From assembly GCA_964030785.1 (NCBI GenBank), contig OZ034969.1, forward strand, positions 39,051,201 to 39,115,200: DNA of 64,000 nt, given 5' to 3'. The position numbers were made by a program, and so were the translations under genes. The notes under the pieces are model-generated. The model did not search any database and was not told the DNA's origin. It worked only from the letters and a program-made list of their open reading frames with translations. Positions within the stretch are counted from its first letter, which is position 1; every line of letters begins with the position of its first letter. This DNA comes from Siderastrea siderea. Taxonomy: Eukaryota; Cnidaria; Anthozoa; Scleractinia; Rhizangiidae. Below, in pieces: positions 27,417 to 38,826 of this stretch.

Positions 27417-28240
27417 AGTGGCGTGTTCCTGCCCGAGATGAGTGGCTTAAAAAAACTTCAGTGCCTTCAAGAGCTATCACAGGAGCAGGTGTTAAGGGCT
27501 GTCACATTCAATGTTGACTTTTTCAAAAATGGAATTTTAAAACATTCTAACGTTTCACCTTGCACGACAGGAATTTCCTTCTCTTAAAAACTTTTCACAA
27601 GTACATTGTTTTCATACTTTGTAGAATAACAGAACGATACCTGCTGTTGATGCAATTCTATTCTAATTAGTGAAAACAACAAATAATTTAGTTTAGGCTA
27701 AAGGTTTATCTTAGACTTAATATTTAGTTTGAAATTTATAGTTTACGTTAATTATACCAATTCACAGAGGAGTCAGTTACTTGCTTTTCAGCCTTGACTG
27801 GAGCTGAGTGGAGAGAAAATACTTTTAAGTGCTTTCAAGAACTACAATGGCATAGAGCTATCATTTTTGATGTAAGTAAGACTGAAATGCATCCTTAGAA
27901 TATGCACTGCGGGAATTTCCTTCTCTTGGCGACTACTCTAAAGTGAAGTTTAGCATACTTTACGTTATTCAGTAAAGATGAATTCAGCTGCCGTCCTAGC
28001 TGCGGACAACTTGCTAGCACCCGGCCACTGACCGGTTATCACGGAAATGAGTAGAAGTTCCGGCGAAATTTCAAAACCGAGGAATTACTGAAAGTAACTC
28101 AGTCCCTTTTTCACGGACTCGAGATATTCCGGACACCAAATCGTAGACAGTCTTAAAGGTTTCCGTGATCAGATAGGAGTTACTGGCATGCTGTTGATAC
28201 AATTACATTCTTAGAATTAATACTACATGCTATATTTTTT
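27417..28240. repeat. Diverged direct duplication
   Basis: Two blocks share ordered phrases. TTCAAGAGCTATCA, GGAATTTCCTTCTCTT and GCTGTTGATGCAATTC in the first correspond to TTCAAGAACTACAA, GGAATTTCCTTCTCTT and GCTGTTGATACAATTA in the second. The order is conserved but spacing and sequence have drifted. It may be a worn repeat-element pair; no coding potential is seen. Confidence 0.45.
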
Positions 28241-31200
28241 GTTAACCGGGTTGTTACGAGACTATTGTTAAAAACTCTTCTCCCTGAGAATTAAAGTGTG
28301 ACAACATCATTCTAATCAAGTCAACTTGAATTAATGTTTTGCCTATGATAGGCGCCAGTTTTGTGCAGGCGTAGAATATGCCTAATAGAACAGACCACAC
28401 CTTGCAAGCAATTTTGGTATCTCTTTGGAACAAAAAAAAAACAATTCACGTTTACGGATTATTCGAAGCAAAGACCGAAAGGATCAAAATTTCTCTTCTT
28501 AGCTTTTATAAGCGACTGATATTTTGTAGTAGGAATCTGCTTTTGTGGCAACTCCCTTTTCATTAACTCATAGGTAGCTGTGTCATGAACTCTTCAAAGT
28601 AAGACCTACACAAGCATCGACCGAGGATAAATTGACTTGCCGATGATATATAAACAACATTTATTTATTTATTTTTATTTTTGACCTGACTTGGATTTCA
28701 ACATTTAATGTCCAAAAGAAAAACAAAAACAAAAGCCACGAAAGTGTGGAGTAACAAGGCGAAGTACCGCTTAACATTCTGTTCTCAGTTTTACTGTGTT
28801 GGAAAAAAAATCCGTTTCAGTCCTTTCTTAGTTACATTTGTCTCACTATTAAAAAGCCTTTGCTTTTCAAACCTGTTACCCAGTTCTTTCTGTGTGTTCT
28901 CCGTCACTAATAAACCTGAACTCTTTTTGGGTCAGTGTATCGTGTGTCAAACCATTATTCAGATATTTAACAGCTCTAAAAGGTCAATGTCATTTTCTAT
29001 CTTCTTTCCATTTAATTTCCCATCGGGCATTCTATTTCTGAACACGGACAAGAGGCACCTTCCTTTGGGCATTGCACAAATTACGTAACCATCAACTTCT
29101 AATCCTGTCGGGTCTTAGACAAGAGCTAAATAGTATTTTAAAATAAAATGTTTGTTTCTGGAACCCCGGTCCTCTTACCACAGTACGGCCAAAACAGAAT
29201 TCATAAGCCTGAGTGGCACATGCTATTGATTAATTCGTGTCTGGCAACAGTTCAGATTTCTCTGTTTTTGTCAGACTACAAATGATTAGGAAGTCTGACC
29301 TAGAGAGAGAGTCATGACACATCACCACAGACATACAGAATTCTACCTAATGAGTGACTTTTGGCGGTTTGAAACATTTTATAGGATGATTTGACTTGAA
29401 TAGATGGATTTCGATGGGATATTGAACGACTATAGAGGAAGCAGATCAAAAACTCAACTCCAAGTCAAGATTTAATTTCCTTCCAATTAATTCATCTATC
29501 AACATATGTAAAGTAGCACCTATAGATTTTTCCGAAAGCTTTTTCACTAGAATCAAGTGGCATAGATGCGGATGATGCCTGGGCGTCCAACTGGAGCTCC
29601 AAAAGAATCACGAAAGGCTTCAAAAGAATCCCGTAATTTCTGGTCGCCTGTAAAGATTTAAGACCTTAAGATACAATTTAATAGCTAGCGCGGTTTGATC
29701 CATTCCACGAACGAGACGTTTGGATTCCTTAGCTGATAATTGCTCTGCCGAAAATTTATGAAACGAAATGGTGCGACCTTCTTTTCAACGAAACTCTCTC
29801 AGTACAGTCTCACAAAAGGTTCAATACAGTGGGTCTATTTAGTACTATTATTTTGAGACGCCTAAAAGCATAATTAGACTTTCTTCCTTTATGAACTTTT
29901 AACAGAAACAATCAACAGTCGTTAAAAAATGATGATTTCTACACTAAAATAAAATTTAAATTAAGTTTGCCTTTTCGTTACGAAATTTTACTTCAGTTCA
30001 GTGAATAATACAGAGAGTTCACGAACTTTAGAGGAGACTAATTTCCCCTAAAGACGAAAGTAATGGAAAGGTTTGTTAGACGCCTCTGATACGTGCCATC
30101 TTGATAAATGAATCTATAATTGGAGGAATGAACTTAAAGTCACACTTGTGGTTTGCATGCACGCGATCCCATCTGATGCAAATCGAGATGATTCAGTTCA
30201 ACTTGCCTCACACGGAGCCAGAAATGTGATTGAATTATTATTCTAAAGAAAACCACAGGCTTTTCTCGTTCGATGCGATAGAAATTCACGAAATATCATT
30301 GTACTTTGAAAGCTGCACTCAAACAAAATGCTCCGCGTGATTTACCTGACATCAGCGGAGTATATCAGTGTTCTGTGAAAATTTCTTGACTGGTCAGTTC
30401 CAAAAACAAAAGAAAAAATGAAAACTAGCAAAAGCGAATTTAAAAAATGGCCTGGCTACGAATGGAACTAGACTATAATGAAACAAACTGACAATTTCGT
30501 GGAATCTTTAGTGGAATCCCAGTCATTTTTAAAGGGTGTTTATTGATCTGGGGAGGAGAAAACCAAGCGCACCAGGAGCCCATTTTTGTAACAGTCCATT
30601 TTAATACTGGAATAGTATTTTTAGGGTATGTTAACAATCTTATCCACAACCTCCATGAAAAAAAAAACAACAACAAAACAAAACAAAACAACGCAAAACA
30701 ATGCACTTTGACTACATGCGCTTGTTCACGTAGTGTTTCCTATACCAAACAATTACGCCCACCTCACTCACCACAAAGGGTATAATGTTTGCCTAAGAAG
30801 ATTATGGGGGCGGATTTGGCCACTTAAACCTTCAGCAAAGCATAACAGTTTAATGTTAAGGCGAGACACCACTCACTTTTCTTTGGCACAGAGAGATCGA
30901 TGGCTTCCGACCACTACTTGAACTTTATTCAAGGGATTTTAGACCTAATGTATGTGCATAATTTATATCTCACCTGAAACCGGCTAGAAATATTTACAAC
31001 AAATGTTCAGATTCAGAGAAAGTCATTATTGTTTTATAAAATCAAAACTGTCTTTCAAATCTAATTTTCGTTGTTATTTCACACATGTGTGAGCAGAGTT
31101 CTTTTGCATGATTTAACACAGAGGTAATGCTTTCTTCATCCGATTAAAGCAATTGAAAGTCAAACATATTTACTGAGACCCTTGAACAATCGCTCAGTTC

Positions 31201-32633
31201 AGTTTCTCTCGTCGTTGTCCAACAGGATGCAGCATCACTACCTTGAAATAAAACCATAATTTGACTGACCCAAATCTCCGTGCCTCTGTTGAATCTCAGA
31301 CAACTTTGTTCAATGTCGGAGTCACTTTTTTTCACCTCTCGGTGGTATCATGCCTCTCCAACTCAGAAATGAGACATGTATAAGCTTTAAAATATAATGT
31401 TTTGGTTCAGTTTTCTTCATTTGTCTACTGCAAGACTGCCTGTTATCTACAGATAAACTTCATAACACTGGCATTGCTGTTGCGTGTAGCCAGACAGTTG
31501 ACCAATGCGACTTCACTTTACCTTGCATTTACCTTGTATTTAGTTGGTGATAGAGCCGGCCAAAGAAATTATGCCAAATGAATTAGTTAACGACATGGAT
31601 ACGGCTTATCTGACTGTTAATGCAACAGTCGTCAGTGATAATGACTTTCACTGCTCTGACGAAGGAAATCAAGTGTTTAATTCAGCTCAGCTACGGTAAC
31701 CGTTTGCAAGCAAATTGAAACATGTTGAGGATATTTTCGCTGAGTAAGTAGAGGGAGCCTGGAACACGCTTCTGTCGGCGTAATTCATCAGCCTAGTTAA
31801 CCTGAATTATTAACTAGTCCAACTAACTAGTCAAAATTCACTCTATTTCTATATTCTAGCTAAAAACATAGAAAAAGAGGACTGGACTCGAGGGAATCGT
31901 GACAGCACTTTCCAGGGGCCGATTTTCTTTTTATACCCACCTCAAGATGGCGGCCGATTGAGGTTTTTCGACGGGTATCCAGTGTCAAACCATTTTTCAG
32001 ACTGAGAGTTTTTACCACTTGAAGGATACATATACATATTCTCTTTTCCTCTTGAAACTGAAACCTCCTCAGTCTCTCTTTGTAAAAACTTGCGGTGGTT
32101 TAATGCTGATTATCACAAAATAAAGATACAACTTTCCAACATACAGATTCTGTTTAAGGACAGCATTCTATCAGAATTATCAAATCACCATGAAAGCAGA
32201 CTGCACCTATCAATTTCATTGCAAAAGAAATATAAATATACTTGTAAGAAATTTTCAAAGAAACCTGATTTAGACGGATTCTTATCTAATCTATTTGACG
32301 TCCTATTTGAACAGTACCGTATTGAAAGTTGTGGCGTGTTATAAAGGAGCAATACAAATGACAGGTCTTAAGTTTAAAAAAATGCTAATGCGTGAAAAGA
32401 AATGAAAGCGGTGTAATGCCTGTAATGGTAGCTTTTGATATTGATTTGTTAGTCTTGTGAGAGATTTTTTGATTAGTGTAATAGGCAGTTGATTAGTAAA
32501 TTTTTGGTGTTAAATAAATTGTAATTTTTTTTAAATGATGTATTCTTCGTCCATAGCCAATTAGGTGTGCAAAATAAAACAAAATAATAAAACGGCGTCA
32601 AAAAACTGTCGCGGGTACGAACAAGAACTAGCG
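28241..32633. other. No supported gene
   Basis: No phase-compatible exons or RNA genes. The 126-codon frame at 28708-29088 is low in informative residues and unmatched. An A/C-rich AAAAC-type stretch lies at about 30658-30705. Confidence 0.45.
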
Positions 32634-32642
32634 CATAAAGAG

Positions 32643-32738
32643 CAGCCTAGTCCCTAGGCATTCTCTCTTGCCCCTTAGACCGCGCGAAGTCTGGAAAGGG
32701 ATGACGTCACGAGCAGAGACCGCCTAGGGACTAGGCTG
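32643..32738. mobile_element. 96 bp MITE with 9 bp target duplication
   Basis: The ends CAGCCTAGTCCCTAGGC and GCCTAGGGACTAGGCTG are exact inverses (17 bases). The direct repeat CATAAAGAG flanks both sides (32634-32642 and 32739-32747). A 9 bp duplication fits a Mutator-like origin; an 8 bp hAT origin is also possible. The central 60 bases do not encode protein. Confidence 0.85.
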
Positions 32739-32874
32739 CATAAAGAGTACAAAATAAGTTGATATAGCTCCCAGGAATGATTTCTCTGGCCTCCAAACTG
32801 AAGTAGGTTTCTCATGAGCACTGGTGGAATTTCATCGACTCAACATTATTTTGACCCAGTTCCCCGCTTGCCCT

Positions 32875-33120
32875 CCTTTTTTTTTGGGGGGGGGGGGGGT
32901 GGAGGGGGGAGGGATTGGACTCTCTTCTCCCCACCACGGAAAAATTTGACACTTCACCTCGAGCTAACGGAGTCGCCTTTCTGCATGAACAGGATGTCTG
33001 CAATAATTTTCAATGTCCAACAGTCCATTAGTCTCTCCCATTTTTAGGTGATTACCCCCAGGAGCCCATTACTTAATGGGTAATGGGCTGTTCCACCCTC
33101 CCCCTCCCCCAATTAAAAGC
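32875..33120. other. Homopolymer-rich intergenic stretch
   Basis: It contains runs of T then G at about 32877-32900 and a C-rich segment at about 33095-33110. There is no gene. Such runs are prone to assembly errors. Confidence 0.5.
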
Positions 33121-33177
33121 TTTTTTTTTTAATTTTCCCTTGGCCCACCCTCAAATTCCACCGACCCCCTGCCTTAC

Positions 33178-33290
33178 AGCCTGCGTAGCAAGCGTTTGGG
33201 TAGGGTTTCCCGCAGGTTTGACGGTCAAAAAGCAAAAGAGGCCTCGAATGGGCGGAAACACCTATGGAAATGCTTGCTACGCAGGCTACT
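33178..33290. mobile_element. MITE with AGCCTGCGTAGCAAGC inverted ends
   Basis: The left end AGCCTGCGTAGCAAGC is matched by GCTTGCTACGCAGGCT at the right. The direct repeat TGCCTTAC lies at 33170-33177 and 33291-33298, an 8 bp target duplication of hAT type if the right end includes three extra bases ACT. About 110 bp, non-coding. Confidence 0.75.
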
Positions 33291-33924
33291 TGCCTTACAA
33301 AAAAAAAATGAACAGCCTCTTATCCATCAGTAAGCTTTCTGTAACGAAGAAGGAAGGCAAAACGATGTATTATACCTAACTAATTCTTACTAATTTTCGC
33401 GCGTAGTTTATTTCGCGAAAATTTGGGAGCTGTATTTCGCGAGTTAGGAGGACCAATTTTCGCGATTCCAGGAAAAAAAGTGGAAATAACTGTATTTCAT
33501 TTCGCAGTTTTGCCACTGCTTTAGTCTCCCAAACCCTGATTCACAGAAAGAGAATATTCACCAAGTAACTGGACAGACTAAACTCGGAAATCACATTCTG
33601 AAGGTATTGGAAAACAGTAAATCGGAGGAAGAGTGCCTGTCGAAAACCAAAACCAGAAAAATGCTTTTCCAATTTGAGGGGAAAAAAAGAGAATATAAAC
33701 GGAGTCAAACGTAAACTAGCACAAGCTGGAGGCAAGTGTTTTCTGAATATCTTGAGTGCTCTGGAAACATGGTAAAATGGTCTCAGCAGCTCAAAAGACT
33801 TATAAGACATCATATTTGTTAAATAAAATATGTTTTCCCCAATTAGCTTTTAACTGTTTCAAATGTCGACCGCATGTTTTGATTAAAATTTTTAATCATT
33901 GTACCTGTAATGTTTTCTTCCATT

Positions 33925-34225
33925 CCTACGGAAGCCGATTAGAGTCATACGTTGTCGCTTCCGAGTTGTCGCTTCCAAGTTGTCGCTTCCGAGTTGTCCC
34001 TTCCGAGTTGTCGCTTCCATTCCTGGAGGGGCTTAATCTATTACAATGTGAAGGGGGCGGGGTAGGGGTGTCGGGGGAGACTTAAAGAATCTAAAAGAGG
34101 TTTGTTACACTTTGTTAGTTTGCTAGTTTTTAATCTCCCCCCCCCCCCCCCCGTGATATATTTTTCCAAGTTGTCGCTCCCGAGTTGTCGCTTCCGAGTT
34201 GTCGCTTCCGAGTTGTCGCGAGAGA
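33925..34225 (+). repeat. Left copy of a ~300 bp repeat with GTTGTCGCTTCC units
   Basis: It contains a 14-base unit of the form GTTGTCGCTTCCGA, repeated about five times at one end and four times at the other, around a middle with a G-rich run, AATCTAAAAGAGGTTTGTTA and a C homopolymer. A copy in opposite orientation lies at 44545-44820 with matching order and few gaps. Together they bracket the minus-strand locus. They may be two independent insertions of one family or the ends of a larger unit. Confidence 0.8.
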
Positions 34226-35394
34226 AGACTGGGAAAATGTTCTATTGTCAGCCATGTTTGCCAAGTTGGCGTACAGTGGACTTTTCATTCTATTTACATC
34301 ACAGGCAGCCCAAGCTAACGTTGAGAGCTGTGCATAAATTAGACTGTTTTTTCCACGGCATGCATAGCAATGACATCGGCACGCTACGCATAATCATAAC
34401 ATCTGCAACCACAGGTAGCCCAAGCTCACTATGAGAGGAGCGCATATATTAACCTGTTCTACTTTGCATATATTATGACCTCGACAAAATATAAGAGTTT
34501 GTATGAAAAATCAGGGTCGTAACCAGGTATATTTTTTCATCGCTGATCCCAAATTTAAGCTCTAAATTTGGATCCCTGATCCCCAAAATGTGGCAACATT
34601 TGATCCCTGATCCCAGATAAATTTTATGATCCCATAGAGAGATTTGATCACGTTAAGTTTCCCCGACCTCGATTTATCATTCATTAATAACAATAAAGTG
34701 TATTTACCTCAAGTAGATCTTCATTTGCTCATTCTGAATCAAGTTCTCATCTTCTCTTCCATGATGTATTAAGGAATAACTGGAATTCTGTTGCTTGCTT
34801 GTGAAAAATGCTCGGTCCATTACACATTACTTGATTAGCTTACTTTTTAAAAAACTTTCTTGGTTGAGAAATGTAAAATTCGTATGAACACTAGAAAACG
34901 CGCTATAAAACAATACGATAAAACTGACAAGATTAACGACAGTTTTTCTTTTAATTAAAACTCCCTGATTCGACTTGGCTTAACGTCACGTAAAAAGTGA
35001 ATAAAAAGACTGAATCTAAATATGTTGCAAAAAATATATATAAGGCGCGACATGCACTTTGAAGGTGAAAGAAAAAGGAATTTTCAATTTTAAAGAGATC
35101 AAAGTTCTATTGTTTGATTTTGAGATTTTGTGTATTAAGGAAAAATACCTACAGTCACGATTTGAAAGGTGAGCTGGCTGCGAGGAAAAAAAACCCGAAC
35201 CACCTACAACCACGACGAACTAAGAGAAAGGCTTATGAAGGAACTCAGACTGTTGTTATACGCTAAGACTCCACTCGAGCACTGGAAGTGTTTACGTGAC
35301 AACTTTCAGCCTGATTGCTGTTATTTTAAGCTTTCTTCATTTTATAGCAATAGCGAAATTGTGACTGAAAAATTAATGTTAAAAGTCACTATAT
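34226..35394. other. Intergenic, with GATCCC-type repeat at 34498-34660
   Basis: No gene is seen. At 34498-34660 the phrase CAGGGTCGTAACCAGGTAT is followed by several GATCCC/CTGATCCC units. The same phrase occurs in opposite orientation at about 44010, and related units fill 55060-55560. This interval is also the 3' flank of the minus-strand gene; I saw no convincing AATAAA on that strand before about 35.0 kb. Confidence 0.5.
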
Positions 35395-38300
35395 TTAAAG
35401 AAGATATTTGGTGACTCTTCTCCCAGATCTACTGTGTCCAGCCTCAAACCGGGATCTGCTACTAGGCTCTTCGTCTTCCACTTCTACTAGATTCTCCTCT
35501 TCCTGGCTTTCATCGTCACTGTCGTCTGACACGTTGTCTACATACCCGTGAGCCAAATTTCTTAGGCGCCGTTCTTCGTTTCTTCTTAAAATAAACTGTT
35601 CAGCTTCGCGATCAACAGAGACTCGGTCCATGATGCATTTCGGTGAATTTTGATCGTCAAAGGTTCCTTTGTTGTAGACTAAAGGATCTTCCTCTGATTG
35701 CTCCAGCCAATTTATTTTGAGTTTTTCCTCCAGGAAACAATCATTCCTGCTGTGGAGATCTTCACAGAGGATTGCCAGAAAAAAGGGCTCCAGGTACGTC
35801 CTGTAGTTATGCTTAAGAGCGACAACTTCTCCTTTTGAAAAAACAACTCTGTTCTTTTCCACTGACGTCCCGGCATCCAGGTGATCACCACTTTCTTCCT
35901 CGAGGCCCTGGAATTCTTCAAGCATGTTTAAATTTCGAGTTTCTGGCGTAATGATTCTTTTCATCATGGAAATAGCCAAGGGTAGTGTCCCAGCTCTTTC
36001 TTGGGTTTTACCCCTCACCCTTTGCTGTCTCACTTCCTGTCCAAACTCTTTGGCGAAAAGCCTAAGCTCCTTAGCCTCTTCCCTGGTCTCTTCCCTCTCT
36101 TCCAGAGTGTGCACAGTCCTTGACTTACAGCGTTCATACAGCCATTCAGGTTCTTTTTCGTGAACTTTCTTTTCAATGTAATGACTTTGAGGACCACTGT
36201 AAACTACGAAGGAAGACTGATAGGTTTTCTGAAGAGACTCAATGATGCAGTTTGGCCTCCGGCTTGCGTAATCGTGCATGTCTGGTGTCGGCCTACTCGG
36301 CGTCCCCATCCCGGCAAAGAAATGTTCGACCTGCAAGGTTGTGAAGCTGGAGAAATCAATTTCTTCTGCAATGTGAAGAAGACCCTTGTCATCTAAAATT
36401 GACTTGATCTTGGCAAATGAAGAGTGTAGCATTTGGAAAGAGTCTCTGGTTGGTTTCGTAAACCGAAGATCTGGTCCTTGTGGGCATCTCCGTCCCGTTC
36501 GAGCACGTGCTTGGACTTCTATCTCTTTCATCAAATCGGCTATTCCCTTAAGAATCTTTAAGCCATCATTTAGACTTGTATGGTGGTTAACATAATCTTT
36601 ACCCGAATCTTCTCTTAGTTGAAAGAGGTCAATGAACGAATCCATTTTTTCTCCAAGGAGCCTGTAAGTGGTGAGACTTGTAATTATTCTGACAGCTCTG
36701 TTACTTGTGTCACAAACGAAGACAGTCTCGCCAAACGCAACAAGTGAAGACGGTGAGTTAAAGGCAACTGTGTAGCCGTCCTGAAAACCCAGAACAGTTC
36801 CCAGAGAGTAAGTTATACGTGACTCTTCTTCGACGAAAAAGTTGACTGTGTGGTCTTGGCAATCAGAATGAACGAGTTTTTCCTCAGTACGTCCGATACC
36901 GAGAAGTGACGAAGGATTTTTCTTCAACACACTTGACATCAGTAAAGCCCCGTTTTGCCAACGAATACGCTTGATTCCGTAGTTGTGTAGTGACACAACT
37001 AGGCTCTGTGGATCTTGATAAAGGCAAAGCGGTTGACCTGTTGTCAGTTCCAAAAGAATTTCCACGTCTGCGTTATAGCACTTCTGGTCAAGGGCAAAGG
37101 TGTCAAAACTGAGTAGCAAAATAGACGTGTTCTCGCTAAGTTCTTCGCCCTCTGAACTGGGATTTGTTGTCATAGAAACCACGCGTCCAAGATCAGTTTT
37201 TTCGTAGTCAGTGTTTGACCGAAAACACACATCGCCGGGGTTACTTGTTGAACTGCTTGTTGCAACAGGTTCTGTGGCATCCTCATCATCATTGGTGTCA
37301 AGTTGTAACAAGGCACGACTCTTATTCAACAGTGACTTGACATCAATGATCTTAAGATAGGATGTGCGATCAGATGCTAATACCACCAACTTATCATCTT
37401 TAACGACAATTCCTTGAGGACTGGAAACTCTCGATTTCGGACCAACAACAGGAACCACACAGACGGGATAGTGCAAATTTGCCATAAAAATGGTTGAATT
37501 CTTTTTGTCGCAAATAAAGAGAAGACTGTGCTTTGGAGAAAATGTGATTGCAGATGGAAACGTGAGTAGGCTGTCTGCAGGATTCTGACGCCTAAATCTG
37601 TCGTGCTCAGGTATGAGTGTCGCAAAAACAGGATCATTAGGCAATGAATTTAATAACTCTTTGCGGAAGATGGCGACGGCGGTGTTCATGTCCATCTGAT
37701 CTTTATTGCGCAAACAGCTCCGCGGAAGTACACTGGCAATTGGCTTGGAAATAGCTTTATCCGCATCCCCACGGGCACAGCTTAACAACTTCAGAATGAC
37801 AAGGAATTTTCCTATAAAAGTCCAGTAATTAAATAACGCACTTCTCACGAGTTTGAGAACATGAGGCGGATCTGGAATTGGAACTTTCAGGTCTTGGTCT
37901 CGTTGAAGTTGCATCATGTGAGCTCTTTGGGCAGCTTCGGAGTCAGACACCCAGGACATCTCGAGCATACGTGTACATGGAACATCATCAAGCTGACAAG
38001 GTTTGCACTTCCGTCTCATCGGTTCCGTCGAATCGTAACCAAGGGCAAAACAGACTTCGCATACGACGTTTTGCTCTTTACAAGCAGCACAAGGAACAGC
38101 ACAGTTAGAGCCACTCAAACGACAGTTCTTGCAGACCTGCAAACTCTCCTGAGTCTCTTGGTCATAGCCCTTGATCCTAGCCGCGCCTCCTTTAGATGAT
38201 CGGAAGAAACAGCCGACTGGAAAGGAAATTAATCCATCCGGACTTGCTATGCGAAAATCCTGAGCTTCACTGACAAAATCTAGTGATTTCAAGTACTTAA

Positions 38301-38826
38301 GAATATCCTCCTCACTCCTGGAGCACAAATCTTTCACTTGCTGAAATGTGAGAAAATAAGGGTCCTCCAACCCGATAATTCTATGAAGCTGTGGGGCATA
38401 TCTTAATGCGGGCTTCAGTAGCATTCCATCCGTAGATTTATTGACAAGGAATACTTGCAAATCCGTCTTGTGTGGCTCAACTGGCTTGACGTTAAAGTCC
38501 AGTAGCAAGTCGATAGCTGTCAAAATTTCTTCTTTGAATGCAGTGCTTTCAAATGTTGGAGCAGGATTTCTCTTTGATATGGTATTTGGATGTATGAAAG
38601 CGAAATTGCGATTCTCAAAGAACTCTTGCATAGAGGCTGGCTTTTCTTTGCCCTTTCCAGCACCATCTCTACCTCTAAAAAGGTAGCTGCATGATTTGCC
38701 AAATTTGAATTGCATCCTTTCTTGAAATCTGGTTAAGGTCTTGTAGTTGGTAGCAAAGTTGGCCACTCTACCTCTATTAAATGACTCCCACAGGAAAGCA
38801 TGAGTTCCTTGATAAAAACATGTTCT
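35395..38826 (-). CDS. ORF1: large Cys-rich and beta-propeller-like protein (rest of exon E2)
   Basis: 1,143 codons plus stop, open from 38826 without an ATG at its head; the first residues, QGTHAFLWESFNRGR, look like the natural continuation of ORF2, and the two frames overlap by 50 bases. Landmarks by distance from 38826: a Cys-rich segment near 245-305 (CKNCRLSGSNC, CAACKEQNVVCEVC, CKPCQLDDVPC; probably zinc-binding); IPDPPHVLKLVRSALFNYW near 325; then about 350 residues of short strand-like repeats (ITFSPKHSLLFICDKKNS, PQGIVVKDDKLVVLASD, SLVAFGETVFVCDTSNRAV) like NHL/six-bladed propeller blades; helical charged stretches; and an acidic tail (DNVSDDSDDESQEEEN) before a basic end. From memory, similar uncharacterised proteins recur in coral genomes; I cannot confirm this here. 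I see no transposase or protease signature. Confidence 0.7.
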   Translation of the reverse strand, partial: RTCFYQGTHAFLWESFNRGRVANFATNYKTLTRFQERMQFKFGKSCSYLFRGRDGAGKGKEKPASMQEFFENRNFAFIHPNTISKRNPAPTFESTAFKEEILTAIDLLLDFNVKPVEPHKTDLQVFLVNKSTDGMLLKPALRYAPQLHRIIGLEDPYFLTFQQVKDLCSRSEEDILKYLKSLDFVSEAQDFRIASPDGLISFPVGCFFRSSKGGAARIKGYDQETQESLQVCKNCRLSGSNCAVPCAACKEQNVVCEVCFALGYDSTEPMRRKCKPCQLDDVPCTRMLEMSWVSDSEAAQRAHMMQLQRDQDLKVPIPDPPHVLKLVRSALFNYWTFIGKFLVILKLLSCARGDADKAISKPIASVLPRSCLRNKDQMDMNTAVAIFRKELLNSLPNDPVFATLIPEHDRFRRQNPADSLLTFPSAITFSPKHSLLFICDKKNSTIFMANLHYPVCVVPVVGPKSRVSSPQGIVVKDDKLVVLASDRTSYLKIIDVKSLLNKSRALLQLDTNDDEDATEPVATSSSTSNPGDVCFRSNTDYEKTDLGRVVSMTTNPSSEGEELSENTSILLLSFDTFALDQKCYNADVEILLELTTGQPLCLYQDPQSLVVSLHNYGIKRIRWQNGALLMSSVLKKNPSSLLGIGRTEEKLVHSDCQDHTVNFFVEEESRITYSLGTVLGFQDGYTVAFNSPSSLVAFGETVFVCDTSNRAVRIITSLTTYRLLGEKMDSFIDLFQLREDSGKDYVNHHTSLNDGLKILKGIADLMKEIEVQARARTGRRCPQGPDLRFTKPTRDSFQMLHSSFAKIKSILDDKGLLHIAEEIDFSSFTTLQVEHFFAGMGTPSRPTPDMHDYASRRPNCIIESLQKTYQSSFVVYSGPQSHYIEKKVHEKEPEWLYERCKSRTVHTLEEREETREEAKELRLFAKEFGQEVRQQRVRGKTQERAGTLPLAISMMKRIITPETRNLNMLEEFQGLEEESGDHLDAGTSVEKNRVVFSKGEVVALKHNYRTYLEPFFLAILCEDLHSRNDCFLEEKLKINWLEQSEEDPLVYNKGTFDDQNSPKCIMDRVSVDREAEQFILRRNEERRLRNLAHGYVDNVSDDSDDESQEEENLVEVEDEEPSSRSRFEAGHSRSGRRVTKYLL

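Noticed and set aside
28708..29088. 126-codon plus-strand frame
   Set aside because: Low-information Phe/Ser/Lys-rich sequence with no family resemblance.
38767..38826. Programmed ribosomal frameshift between ORF2 and ORF1
   Set aside because: The shift needed is +1, the site ATG-TTT-TTA-TCA matches no known +1 signal, and a homopolymer indel is far more likely.
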